DNA of 64,000 nucleotides from Dryococelus australis (lineage: Eukaryota > Arthropoda > Insecta > Phasmatodea > Phasmatidae), in assembly GCA_029891345.1 (NCBI GenBank), contig CM057002.1, positions 17,544,295 through 17,608,294 of the forward strand. Direction: 5' to 3'. Both the position numbers and the translations under genes were made by a program. Positions 1 through 9,867 of the stretch are shown in pieces. Positions within the stretch are counted from its first letter, which is position 1; each line of letters begins with the position of its first letter. The notes below the pieces were generated by a model that was not told the DNA's origin, ran no database searches, and saw only the letters and a program-made list of their open reading frames with translations.

Positions 1-117
1 AGAAGCATGCATTTCATTTCTAAGGTAATAGTTCCCGTGGCCTTGGAAGGGGGAGGGCCTGATGTCAATGTTTGAATCCGGGTCTTTGGATCGTAGTTAC
101 GCCACTGCCTACTTCGT

Positions 118-358
118 GGGGCTGCGGTGGTGAAGTGGCAAGACTACTCGACTACCACATAGGCAAACTGGGTTCGATTCCCGGCGGGGTCCTTCCCGGA
201 CGATGACGCTGGTCGGAGGGTTTTCTCGAGATCTCCCGTTTCCCCCACCCTCGCATTGCGGCGCCTGCTTCACGCTTACTTCGCTTCACCCTCATCGGCT
301 CTCGAGACCTCTCGATGCCAAGAGCCACCCGAATCTCTCCACTCCACTCCGTCTCACT
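118..358 (+). mobile_element. tRNA-derived SINE copy 1
   Basis: A tRNA-like head holds an A-box-like stretch near 126-142 and a good B box (GGGTTCGATTCCC, near 170-182). It is followed by the family body (ggttttctcgagatctcccg, then ctctcgagacctctcgatg and the 'agagccacccgaatctct' tail). The same body occurs at 30486, 38493, 51163 and 37137. Diverged and without clear target duplications. Confidence 0.75.
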
Positions 359-1280
359 GCTTACGTCGCGCGCCCTGTTCAAGTCGGTGAGTGCGACCCC
401 AATTCCGGAATGTGTCCGGGAATTATGGCGTCGTCGACCCGGGGTTTGAATTGTTCGATCGATCGATCGCGGGGCGAAGTTCGCGTTTCGTCCCACACTG
501 CGCGATGTGGCATGGGGGGAGATGTGGGCCCCCCTCCCCTTCCCACCACCAACATTACTATACACATCCGTGGTGAGCTTTTCCCTGTTTCAAAACGGGT
601 CACCAGCGACGGATAATGATATGGTGTATCACCATCGCCGCTCTTCGGTTAAACTGCGCAGGTTATCGAATAATTAGGCATTATCACAAGTCTTTGGGAA
701 CAACCCCATCGGGTGACTCAAAACAATACCAACGTGGTGTGCGGGAAGCAAAACCAGTTATGTTTCAAGAGGAGGTAAATGTCCGGAAAAGTATGGTTTG
801 GGCGGTTCGGGGCTTCAAAGATTTGATAACACTTCGTATATATGGTGACGGGCGCACGTTCCACATTGTGTCATGATATCACCACCAAATCAACAAACGC
901 ATCACACCATGCAGTAAATTACAAAGTAATTTCGAATTGTCTACCCACTACGCCATTGCAGAGCCTACATGGGCGGTGCGGATATTGGCTCACTTGTGGT
1001 TGTGTGCACAATAGTTCAGTCCCTGTGTGGATTCGTGCCATAAGACCTTCATCTGACGACACAGGAGTCTCATACACCACACCCTTCAACAGTACCCCAA
1101 AGAAAACTGTCTAGAGGTGTCAGATCTGGTGATCGTGGTGGACATGGAACAGGCCCCGTCTTGAAAAAAGATCGGTATGAAAACGCTATGAATTTATTTC
1201 GCAATTTTTAAGAATTGCTTTAAGATAAGGACATTTATAGATTCTTCAGATCTGTAGCAGATTTTTTTTTTTTTTTTTTT
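359..1280. other. Unassigned sequence, no gene recognised
   Basis: Six-frame reading gives only short open frames without recognisable motifs. The stretch 380-600 is CpG-rich, with repeated GATC near 455-470. The part around 1090-1160 could be the 3' flank of an old transposon, but I could not identify it. Confidence 0.5.
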
Positions 1281-1284
1281 TTAA

Positions 1285-1720
1285 CGCTTTGAGGACTATA
1301 CTCGAGTGTAGTTCGGGCAAAACTTGTTTGAATATTTAATTCCACATAAAAAACAAAACTATTCCGGATATACTTACATGAATTCCCTATTTCTTACGGA
1401 TTTTAAACATGAACTAATACAACATCAACAACGAACTTCGTAAATGAACGACAAATTTTTGCATGTTTACGGAAATCAACACGATGGGATGCACATCTTG
1501 TTGCATACTAAAGAACATTTGGTTGGATAACGGTAAACTCGGTAGTCCATTGGTTAGAAGCCAGCCAATACGGAGAGACTGGTGGCGTTTTGACCAGTAG
1601 AATGGAGTTACGTGACAATATGGATCAATAGAATATGGTGTTCCTGCAGCGGTATGGATATAGGTGAACTAACGTCTAGCTTGTCTTTATTGTTGCTAAA
1701 AGTGTACCGACCCCAAAGTG
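1285..1720 (+). mobile_element. MITE-D copy 1 (piggyBac-like, TTAA target)
   Basis: A 436-bp non-coding element flanked on both sides by TTAA (1281-1284 and 1721-1724). The ends are near-inverted: cgctttgagg at the left and ccccaaagtg at the right. A TTAA target with ends of the CACTTTGGGG type is known for piggyBac-like non-autonomous elements. It is very similar to the copy at 60880-61314, including the shared stretch around atttttgcatgtttacggaa. Confidence 0.8.
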
Positions 1721-1724
1721 TTAA

Positions 1725-2348
1725 CTAATTCTTGTTAAGCATGATTAAAAAAAAAAAACTTAAAGATATGACCATTCATTCGCCCTTCTCATATGCGCAA
1801 ATAAACATTTCAAGTTTTCCAGTTTTGCTTTTTAGTTTCCAGCTGAACTTGTTTTATTAGATTTTTTTGTACCGGTATTAAGCATTAATAAATGCACTAA
1901 CAAACTCTGACGCTATACTAACTGTCAGAAAAATTGCAAACAAACTCTCGAGATGTAATTTCGTACGGAGGCAATCAAGTTCGTAGATAAAATGAGTGGA
2001 AATAAATATAATAGAGTTTTTCAACTACATATTTTATCCGTTTCACTTTTTTTGCTCTCAATACAGAGTTTATGTTTATTCAAGCATGTATTTTGTTTTA
2101 AATGAATAAAATAAACTTTTTTTTTTCTTCCCGTTGGACAACGATATTTGGTTGGGATCAAACAACTGAGGAGACTTTTGGAGCTGTAGAAGCAAGTATT
2201 TCATTGGCAGGGACAACAACTGAGGAGACTTTTGGAGCTGTAGAAGCAAGTATTTCATTGGCAGGGACAAACTTTTCTCTCAGTATAACCATCTTCGGTT
2301 CTAAGTGGTAGAAAAAAAAAAAACAATTTTAATGTTGCTATAACCGCG
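1725..2348. other. AT-rich unassigned sequence
   Basis: No gene or family recognised apart from the 54-bp tandem duplication listed separately. Contains poly-A and poly-T runs. Confidence 0.5.
2162..2269. repeat. Two perfect 54-bp tandem copies
   Basis: The unit starting acaactgaggagacttttgg (2162) repeats exactly at 2216. Because 54 is a multiple of three, both strands stay open across it, which explains the short overlapping open frames here. There is no other sign of coding. Confidence 0.9.
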
Positions 2349-2350
2349 TA

Positions 2351-3120
2351 AAGGCTGTTCACGGTAAAATGAGCATGTTCGATAGCCCTGTTTAAGATCT
2401 ACACGTGCATTGTTCCACCTTACATATGTACTGTACAGTACATGTAACATTGCCATAGGCCTCATCATTTTACTCATGCGTCGTTTAAGCGAAATTATGA
2501 TGTTATCATAAATGTAGATACTTTACAGACTTATTGATTCTTGCACTTACACGCATTATCACATTCTGGACTACGTTCGAGTTAAGTTCAAGCAACGCTA
2601 GTTTAAAAATGCCTTCTTCTATAAAATAAAACTAGCATTGTTATAGAGTTGTTGTTGCGCTAGTATTTAACAAGGATCGTACAAGAACAATACAACCCAG
2701 TTCCTGCAAGAAAATGTATTTTTTGTTATACCCTTATAAAAGAACACGATATACTGTAAAATTTTCACACAGTAAGAGACATTTGAATGGAGCGTAATCA
2801 GCTCTGTGACCTCAGTGGCTGATGACCAGCCAATGATGAACGTCGTAGATCACAGTAAGCCCGCCCAGTGTGGTGTTGACCAATAGGAGAGTGGTAAGTG
2901 GGAATACAGAAACCAACGGAATAGACGTTCCTGCAGTGGTTTATACAAGTGACACACTTCTAATTTGTCTTCAATTAAAGCAAATATGTGCAGGCCTGAA
3001 TGTGTGAAAAAATAGAAAGAAAAATTAATAATTCCGGTATTCACAAATGTTTACCTAACTCTCTTCTAATTCAAAGTTGAGAAACGGAGCTTCGTTATCT
3101 CCGTCGTTGCCAAGTTACTG
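2351..3120 (+). mobile_element. MITE-C copy interrupted by a MITE-D
   Basis: The left part (2351-2559) follows the MITE-C consensus: AAGGCTGTTCACGGTAAA end, TA before it at 2349-2350, then gccctgtttaagatctac and the catcattttactcatgcgtcg segment. The right part (about 3004-3120) resumes the same consensus after the nested MITE-D (aaatagaaagaaaaatta, then cacaaatgtttacctaac). The true right end of MITE-C is missing. Confidence 0.75.
2560..3003 (+). mobile_element. MITE-D nested inside MITE-C
   Basis: A full-length D element (cacattctggactacgttcg ... aggcctgaatgtg) sits at the place where other MITE-C copies read gcattaaaaaaa, a TTAA-type site. The flanking tetramers are now TTAT and TGAA, read as decayed TTAA. 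Closely similar to the copy at 5951-6380. Confidence 0.75.
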
Positions 3121-3641
3121 CCTCACGCTGGTCGGAGTGTTAGTTCAACAGGAGCGTTTCCAGGGTGGGGGCTGAGGGGGCTGAACCCCCCAAATTACGC
3201 ACATTATTTTAAACCCTATTGTCAAAATGTAAATCATTATATTTATATATTTGTTATAACTCCCCGGCACACTTTTTTTACACTCTTTATTGAAATGGCA
3301 ATCATGATTTTATTTATTTGTTATTAACCACACACATGATTACATCTTATACATCAAAACTAAATTTTTCTGAATAAACGGGGGAAAAAATTATTATACT
3401 GTGTTACCTACTTAGCTTACATGTGCGAAAATATTAATGCTATATTTACAGATTTAAAATGTAAAGTATTTAAATTACACGGTGATGCAATTTACATACG
3501 ACTATTGTGTTGACCTATTGTAAATTAGTGTATTTATGTGAGCGAGTTCACATAGATAGTTTCTATCCTCCTTTCCTTTTCTATTCTTCCACTGTGACTT
3601 GTGAACGATATACTACTAGTGATAATACCAATACTCATCAG
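3121..3641. other. AT-rich unassigned sequence
   Basis: Begins with a ggctgagggggctgaacccccc stretch that resembles a G/C-rich dispersed repeat also seen near 59920-59960, then runs AT-rich. No gene seen. Confidence 0.4.
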
Positions 3642-3933
3642 TAGGGACAGGTGTTTTTAGCGAAAATACGTCAAGACCATTTTGTACTCCAAAACACTTC
3701 GGTTCATATGCACTTTGTTGGTTGGAAGATTTCAAATGTCACGTGTCTCAAGTGTCTGTCCGCGAATCATGGACGTTCAGTACCGGAGTACTTTATTCTG
3801 ATTGGTCCAGTCAAATGAGAACATGTCTTCTCACGTAGACACGCGGCAATAACCGAAATAAGTTGTGGTTGTGGACGCAGGCTATTGAAGTCTAGCATTA
3901 CGTTAATCTTTTCGCGAGAAATACCTGTCCCTA
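3642..3933 (+). mobile_element. MITE-A copy 1 (hAT-type)
   Basis: A 292-bp element with near-perfect terminal inverted repeats: TAGGGACAGGTGTTTTTAGC at the left and the complement of ...GCGAGAAATACCTGTCCCTA at the right. Flanked by an 8-bp duplication, ctcatcag (3634-3641) and ttcatcag (3934-3941), 7 of 8 matching. TAGGG-type ends plus 8-bp duplications are the hAT signature. Non-coding, with several CCAAT/ATTGG motifs inside. Confidence 0.85.
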
Positions 3934-3941
3934 TTCATCAG

Positions 3942-4345
3942 CCCCCCCCCCCCCCAATTCCCCAGAAAAATATTTTTGGATACGCCCCTGCAGGTATGTG
4001 CAAGTAGGAGCAGTAACATTCTTCGAAGGTAAATTTGTGAAGCGCCGAGTTAATGTTGAACGGCCTGTAACTGTACTGTTCTCGACGAACAAAGCCGGGG
4101 CGAGGCTGGATGTGCAGTTGCCGCGCTGAGGTCGTGTCGATGCAGCTCCGCGGCGGAGTTGGTAATTGGCGGCCCGCTAATCGGCTTTGCTTCTCGGCGC
4201 AATATGCGAACTTGATACATGGTCCAGCATCCATCGTGGCTGCTGACAGTATTGACGAGTCCCACCGCGTTATGTGACAACACACACACACACCAGCGAC
4301 TATAGCCTGCTCACGATATCTTCACCCTTTTTAGAAACAAACCTT
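3942..4345. other. Poly-C, MITE-C fragment and unassigned sequence
   Basis: A poly-C run begins at about 3942. Bases ~3978-4035 match the right-terminal part of MITE-C (gcaggtatgtgcaagtagga). The rest (4036-4345) is moderately GC-rich with a short (CA)n at ~4279-4292. No gene recognised. Confidence 0.5.
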
Positions 4346-4349
4346 TTAA

Positions 4350-4820
4350 CATTTTGTAGACTATGCTCGAGTGTAGCTCGAGCAAAGCTAATTTGATTTT
4401 TTTTTTTTTTTGTTGTTAAGAACGACACTCGCATGGATGTGCAGTCCTCATTTGACTAGTGTTAAACATGACCTCACAAGAACACCACAGAGCAGTAACA
4501 TTGATATTACTAACGATAGAATTTATTTTACAGCCACTCAAAGGGACATAAGTGTTTGTACACCCTTTTATACGATAAAGGACGTTGGATTGAGTTAATA
4601 TCAGCTGGGCTCTCCACTGGTTGATGACCAACCAATAATGAGCGCTGTAAATTACAAGGTAGTGTCCTGTGTGGTTTGGACCAATAAGACGATGGTGAGA
4701 TCTAACACAGACACCAACATAACCGGTATTCTTTCAGTAGTGGATATGATAATATTATAATTAATTATAATAACTTCTAAGTTGTCTTAAGTGCCGTAAA
4801 AGTGTGCACACCTCAATGTG
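4350..4820 (+). mobile_element. MITE-D copy (TTAA-flanked)
   Basis: Flanked by TTAA at 4346-4349 and 4821-4824. The ends read cattttgtagactatgctcg and cacctcaatgtg. The inner part carries the family's ATTGG/CCAAT boxes. The right third holds a short AT-rich expansion around 4745-4770. Confidence 0.85.
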
Positions 4821-5125
4821 TTAAAGGAGTCATACGCAAGACAAAAGTTACGGGGACAAATACAAGTATTATAGAGGAATTTAAATTATATAAAGCAGTT
4901 ATTAAATATTCAGATATTTTATATTATACAACAGGCCGCTGTATTTTGTGCACCTGGGCTTCACTGGGTCTGAATGGGTTAATTTTGTTAGCGTAGAGTT
5001 GCACAGAAAAGTTTTTAATTAATTTTGAAATAATTGTTACGGCCGTGTGTTTTCGCGAAACTATTTTGGTGAAGGCTAGACTCCAATGTTCTATTGCATA
5101 CGTGCAGGTTTTCTTTGGTTGTTGG
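4821..5125. other. Unassigned sequence
   Basis: No recognisable gene. Bases ~5050-5085 resemble an internal MITE-B piece (gaaggctagactccaatg). Confidence 0.4.
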
Positions 5126-5370
5126 TAGATACCTGAAAAATTCGCGAATTCAATGACCTGCAGGCTAGACTCCATAATCTTATGTACAAATATGCCGATG
5201 TAAACTGTGTATTGGTTGCCTGCTTTCACAGTAGAAGGCGACTATTGGGCCAGCGTTCTCCTGGAGTTGTCAAACGTCGTGTGGACCAAAGGCTAAAGTT
5301 ATATAAACTCACGTGTTTTGAATTCTAGCTTGTCCCGAAACGAATCCGCGAATTTTTCAGGTCTCGACTA
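5126..5370 (+). mobile_element. MITE-B copy (hAT-type)
   Basis: Ends TAGATACCTGAAAAATTCGC and the complement ...GAATTTTTCAGGTCTCG. The inside has the family's ggctagactccataatc and aattctagcttgtcc blocks, as at 58446 and 63732. I could not find a convincing 8-bp duplication at this copy. Confidence 0.75.
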
Positions 5371-5830
5371 ATATCGCATTTCGTTGGTATCGCGATATGC
5401 GATGTATTGCTCTACACTGTTCAGCCAATCACAGCGGCATTTCAGAAATATTGGTTATTTCGTCATATCGCACTGCTCTATAACCAACTGGTAGCGGTGC
5501 AGGGCGCTGTCACAGGCTTTGGCGAGGCGGTCCGTTTGTGTCTTGTAGGGTGTAAACTTGGTGCGGGTAGACATGGAGGGGAGTGTCCCGGGGGCGTAGT
5601 CCCTCGGCCGAGGTGTTGTTGCGGTCTGCCGAGCCTCTCCAGGGGTCAGTCTGCTCGTCCTGCTCACCTTCCTTCTCATCACACCGACGTCACAGCTCCT
5701 TGCTGTGGGTATTCAACTGAAAGGTAAAGCGATCTATGTGAATCGGTTCACCAAAGATCAATTATGGACTTCCAACACAGAGTACAACACCCTTGCGTTC
5801 CCACATTAATGTATAATTTGTATTGTTGCG
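5371..5830. other. GC-rich patch without a recognised gene
   Basis: CpG-rich relative to its surroundings, especially 5480-5700. It contains the low-confidence exon-like frame listed at 5573-5723. An open frame on each strand covers much of it, but no domain is recognised. Confidence 0.4.
5573..5723 (+). CDS. Possible first-exon relic with signal-peptide-like frame
   Basis: An ATG in a good context (gtagacATGG, 5573) opens a frame that meets TAG after eight codons (5597-5599). The same frame then runs open and encodes a hydrophobic stretch, LLVLLTFLLITP followed by TSQLLAVGIQLK, which looks like a secretion signal with a small-residue cleavage region. The frame stops matching anything clear at a strong donor-like AAAG|GTAAAG (exon end 5723, GT at 5724-5725). 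It could be the first exon of a secreted protein with a disabling stop, or chance in GC-rich DNA. No homologue recognised. Confidence 0.15.
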
Positions 5831-5901
5831 AATAAGACAATGTTTGATGCGCGCTGTACTTTAGCTGGTAAAGAACTTGTTTCGCTATCACAACCAATAA
5901 G

Positions 5902-6594
5902 TAGAGATCATCGAAATTCGCGTTATTATTTCAGGGCATTTTAAACTTGACACATTCTGGACTACGCTCGAGCTAAGTTCGAGCAACGCCAGTTTAAAAA
6001 TTTCTTCGTCCTAGAAAATAAAGCTCGCATTGTTATATAGTCATTGTTCTGCTAGTATTTAACATGATCGTACAAGAACAATACAACACAATAGGTATAG
6101 TTTTCCTGCAAAAATCATTTTTGGTTGTACCCTTATAAAAGAACACGATTGATGGTAAAACGCATACACAGTAAGAGACATTTGATTGGTGCGTATTCAG
6201 CTCTGTGACCCCAGTGGCTGATGACCATCCAATGATGAACGTCGTAGAGCACGCCCAGTGTGGCGTGGACTAATAAGAGAGTCGTAAGTGAGAATACAGA
6301 AACCAACAGAATGGACGTTCCTGCAGTGGTGTATAAAAGTGACACACTTCTAACTTGTCTTGTGTGTAGACATGAATGTGTTAAAACACGGGCTCCTCTG
6401 CAATACGTTTGTCATTGGACTATTCTTTATTTGACACTCCCCGGGCACCTCTGCGCCAATAAATGAATACTCAGAAAGGGAGTGACTTAACATCTTGTTA
6501 GCAGTCAATAAAGAAACGACGCCAGCTCCAGTATATACTGTACAGTGGATTTTAACTTGATGCCAAAAAATAACGCGAATTTTGCAGGTCGCTA
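5902..6594 (+). mobile_element. MITE-B2 with nested MITE-D
   Basis: Ends TAGAGATCATCGAAATTCGC and the complement ...GCGAATTTTGCAGGTCGCTA. Flanked by a perfect 8-bp duplication CCAATAAG (5894-5901 and 6595-6602), which proves hAT-type insertion. It is interrupted by MITE-D (5951-6380). The two halves join into the same order as the uninterrupted copy at 41169-41462, read on the other strand. Confidence 0.9.
5951..6380 (+). mobile_element. MITE-D nested in MITE-B2
   Basis: Left flank TTGA (5947-5950, a mutated TTAA) and right flank TTAA (6381-6384). The host sequence on either side is continuous with MITE-B2 (aaacttgaaacatg in the 41-kb copy, complement strand). It contains TATAAAAG at about 6333-6340 and several CCAAT/ATTGG motifs. 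No coding potential. Confidence 0.85.
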
Positions 6595-6870
6595 CCAATA
6601 AGGTGTAGGCTTTTGTGTTCCGTGACAGTGATATGGACCAATCATAACATTGAGCTGAAGAATGGTTTAGAAATCAGTTATTGAGAGGGAAGGTGATTGG
6701 GCGCAGAGACTCGCAGTGTCAGATATAATCTTCCTGTGCAGTATGTAGACAGTACCAATACCGAGGTCAAACTAACGCTCGCACCTCACGTGCCAGCAAA
6801 ATGGCGTCACTCACTTGCAACATGTTGTAATGCCGTTCGCCTTTCAGCGCCTGGTAACCTACAATGTAAA

Positions 6871-7631
6871 AAATATTTGAGGTGAAATTCCCTTACGTGT
6901 AAGGGAAGTTAATTACCTCTCTATGTAGGGTAAAATAACTTCTTAAATGTAGAGTAAATTTACATAACAAGGAAAGTACTATTCCCTGATCTTTCGGAAA
7001 AAGTACCTGGCAAAATTGGAGGAAAATCGCATACAAGAAAGGGAAAATCCCATGGAAGTAAGGGAATATTAACTATAGTGTATAATAAAATTATGTTTAG
7101 AAATACCCCTGAATATTGGAATTGTTAATGTTTTTATTGTCTTTATCCTCTGAGTAATGGTAACCGAAACCTCAACTCTAAAATCCTAGACACTTTCTGG
7201 TGGATGGGCGAGAACCATAGCCCTCTATCACGATAGGCCACTGCGCTATCCATTTTTTTAAATATAGATTTATTATCACAAAAGATATACAGAGGCGTTT
7301 ACCCTTAACGTATTATACAGTACACATTCAACCCACAATACAAACAATAACAAAATACTCAATAAAATATCTACGCAATTCTTACAGAGAGACACAAAAC
7401 TGTATGAACATTTGGTGAACTGGTTTTACGGACAAAGTCGAAGAACGCATAAAAAATTATTTAACGTGAGGGGCAGTGACCCCGACACGTGACACTGACT
7501 TATAACACTACCACCTATCGCCGATTACTACTGGAACATTAAATTGTTCACTTGTAAGGACTGAGGGGTGGGCAGCGCACGGCATACACCCAACCTCGGT
7601 AATATACACGCACTTCCTGTAGGCGTAAACG
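6871..7631. other. Unassigned sequence with LINE-like A-rich tail
   Basis: Short motifs such as GGGAAAATCCCAT recur (near 7041 and, inverted, near 8260-8275), suggesting an old element around 6880-8340. On the minus strand the LINE fragment at 7632-8120 appears to run down to an A-rich end at about 7253-7259. Beyond it is a weak pol III A-box-like stretch. Confidence 0.35.
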
Positions 7632-8120
7632 TCAGAATGAAAATAAAAAATTGCCGTACCACTGACGCAATGTGCCACGCCGCGCCATGTTCCACCTTTC
7701 TTGGCGAAGAAGCTGGACAAAGTCTTGAACTGTCACCGGTGTCGAACGGTCCACCAAAAAACCGATCGCATGAAGTATATACCAGGCCGCAGCTCTTCGC
7801 TGAACTGAGGGGAAGGTGAAGAAATCGCAATGAAGCATGTGAGTGTCGCTGACATCTCCACGTTCATCGCGAATTATTTTTCGTACTCGTACGCGACACC
7901 ACTGCCAGATGCGAGCTGCATAAACACAGGAAATTGCCCTATGAAGGGCCGTATCAGTGTTGCCACACAGCGGACATGCAGGGTCAGCTATCAGGTGAAT
8001 GCTGTATTTACGCTGCTGAGTTGTCACGATATTATTGTAGAAGCCGAATGCTGCAGCTCGAAGATCCGAGGAAAGGTTCGGATCGGCAAGTATTTTCCAT
8101 GGGCGCCTCCAGGGGAATTA
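7632..8120 (-). pseudogene. C-terminal fragment of a non-LTR retrotransposon ORF2
   Basis: From after an in-frame TAA near 8120, the minus strand reads an open frame with LADPNLSSDLRAAAFGFYNN, then QQRKYSIHLIADPACPLCG and a C-x2-C-x7-H-x4-C zinc-knuckle-like motif, followed by IWQWCRVRVRKI. This order (helical segment, CCHC-like motif, IW-W segment) is typical of the region after the reverse transcriptase in several arthropod LINE groups. No RT core is present, so it is a 5'-truncated copy. The first in-frame start-like codon is a GTG at 8027, not a genuine start. Which LINE clade it belongs to is uncertain. Confidence 0.6.
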
Positions 8121-8374
8121 CACCACGATGACAGCGTGGCAGTTATCGGTAAATATTAGAGTGTTAAAGGATTGTTTCTTCCGGCCGTTCTCCCACTTAG
8201 ATGTTGAGACAATGCTGAAGAGATGCGCGCTTCGTAAGATAATTTTCCCATACATTTATGGGATTTTCCATTACCTAGTACGTGAATTTTACTCCAGAGT
8301 AAGATAATTATACATTACATACAAATAACCATGTCGGACAGCTTGTATGACTAAAAAATAAAAATCAATTTTAA

Positions 8375-8772
8375 GAACATGTCTTCTCACGTAGACCCCT
8401 ATCCAATAATTCGAGACAGGTGTATTTCGCGAAAATATTTATGGCCATGCTAGACTTGATTATTCTGTCTTCAACCACAACTTCCTTTGGTTGTTGACCA
8501 CATGACTACGTGAGAAGATATGTTCTTATTTGACTGGACCAATCAGAATAAAGTACTCCGATACTGAACGTCCATGATTCGCGGACAGACACTTGAGGCA
8601 CGTGGCATTAAAAATCTTCCAACCATGAAAGTGCATATGAACAACAGTGTTTTGGAGTACAGTTGGTCTTGATAAATTTTCGAGAAAAAACCCCTGTACC
8701 TACCAACAACCAAAGGAAGATGTGGTTGTGGGCGTAGGATATTGAAGTCTAGCATGACCATAAATATTTTCG
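8375..8772. mobile_element. Rearranged MITE-A with an inverted terminal duplication
   Basis: 8411-8700 is a MITE-A in reverse orientation (gagacaggtgtatttcgcga ... cccctgtaccta). It is followed at 8700-8772 by an inverted copy of its own first ~90 bp, ending gcgaaaaacacctgtcccta. A detached internal piece (aagaacatgtcttctcacgt) lies just before it at 8372-8395. The result is a fold-back structure. Confidence 0.65.
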
Positions 8773-8796
8773 CGAAAAACACCTGTCCCTAGTTAT

Positions 8797-9073
8797 CGGC
8801 CAATAAAACCACTGACTGTGCAGAATAATACACAGCTTACAGTCTGGTACAAAAGTTCGGAACTGAAACTCCTCTAACTCAGTGTTGCAAACTTAACAGC
8901 AGTACTGCACGCTGTGGAGATGGCTTTCACAGTAACTGTTAACTATAATTAAAAATGGTTAGGTTAGATTATATTATGTTGGTTAATGTTAGGTGTTCAA
9001 CATGTGTTAGAATAAGACAACCCACAATTCAGAAATATGTACAAGACAGTGGAGTTTATCCTATTACTAGATA
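8797..9073. other. Unassigned sequence
   Basis: No gene. Contains short GTTAGGTTAG-like repeats near 8957-8990. Confidence 0.4.
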
Positions 9074-9309
9074 TAGGGAAATTTCGCGAGTTCAATGACC
9101 TATAGACTAGACTCCACATTTCTGTGTATACTCGAACATCAATTGTATGGGATACGCTACTTGTTTCCTTGCAAGTCTGCTATTGGCTCGGAATCGTCCA
9201 GGTCGTGTCTAATAAACTGCGAACCAATTGCAAAGTCTCAACTCCAGTGTGCACATGTTTGACGTCTAGCTTGTCCTGAAATGAACTCGCGAAATGTTCC
9301 TATCCCTAC
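9074..9309 (+). mobile_element. MITE-B copy
   Basis: Ends TAGGGAAATTTCGCGAG and complement ...CGAAATGTTCCTATCCCTA. The inside has the family's tatagactagactccac and gtctagcttgtcctgaaatg blocks. Target duplications are not convincing at this copy. Confidence 0.7.
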
Positions 9310-9315
9310 CTATCA

Positions 9316-9439
<124 letters not shown>

Positions 9440-9440
9440 G

Positions 9441-9867
9441 TAGTCTGTTCACGGTAAAATGAGCACTTTTGAAAGCCCTGCTTAAGATCTACTTGTATGC
9501 ACGTTGTGTATTCTTAGGCCTTATGTAAGATTATTATTGCCACGGACTTCATCACTCTACTCATGCGTCGGTCAAGTGAAACTGTGAAATTATTAGGCAA
9601 AGTAAATATTTTACAAATTTGCTCATTTTTACACTTTGACGCATTAAAAAAAATCATAAAGCGAAATAAATAATATGGGTTACCACAAATGGTTACCTAA
9701 CACTTTTCATTTGACGTTAATATATAGAACTACTTTCCATCCATCGTCACCAACTTACAGTGAGCGCATGTCACCCAGCGCGCACATTAAATTATATGCA
9801 GGTAGGAACAGTGACTATTTTGTAAGGTTGATTTCAAAAGTGCTCACTTTACCGTGAACAGTCTATA
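9441..9867 (+). mobile_element. MITE-C full-length copy
   Basis: Long inverted ends: TAGTCTGTTCACGGTAAAAT at the left and the complement of ...GCTCACTTTACCGTGAACAG at the right, with TA at both borders. The inside follows the family order (gccctgcttaagatctac, actcatgcgtcgg, ggttacctaacact, gcaggtaggaacagtgac). Non-coding. A TA target points to the Tc1/mariner group. Confidence 0.8.

Larger units (their letters stand above)
5831..6870. repeat. Repeat E, host of nested MITEs
   Basis: The flanks of the nested element (about 5831-5901 and 6595-6870) match another locus at 16727-16925: aacttgtttc, tatcacaaccaataag, gtaggc, gtgt, aaatcagtta and cttcctgtgca all occur in the same order. So a dispersed, unnamed repeat was here before MITE-B2 landed in its CCAATAAG site. 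Confidence 0.55.

Noticed and set aside
203-616. 137-residue open frames on both strands
   Set aside because: They read through a SINE and GC-rich flank, overlap in opposite frames and have no motif.
7200-7260. tRNA-like A/B boxes on the minus strand (gatagcgcagtgg, ggttctcgccc)
   Set aside because: No cloverleaf can be drawn and no second copy is in the window.
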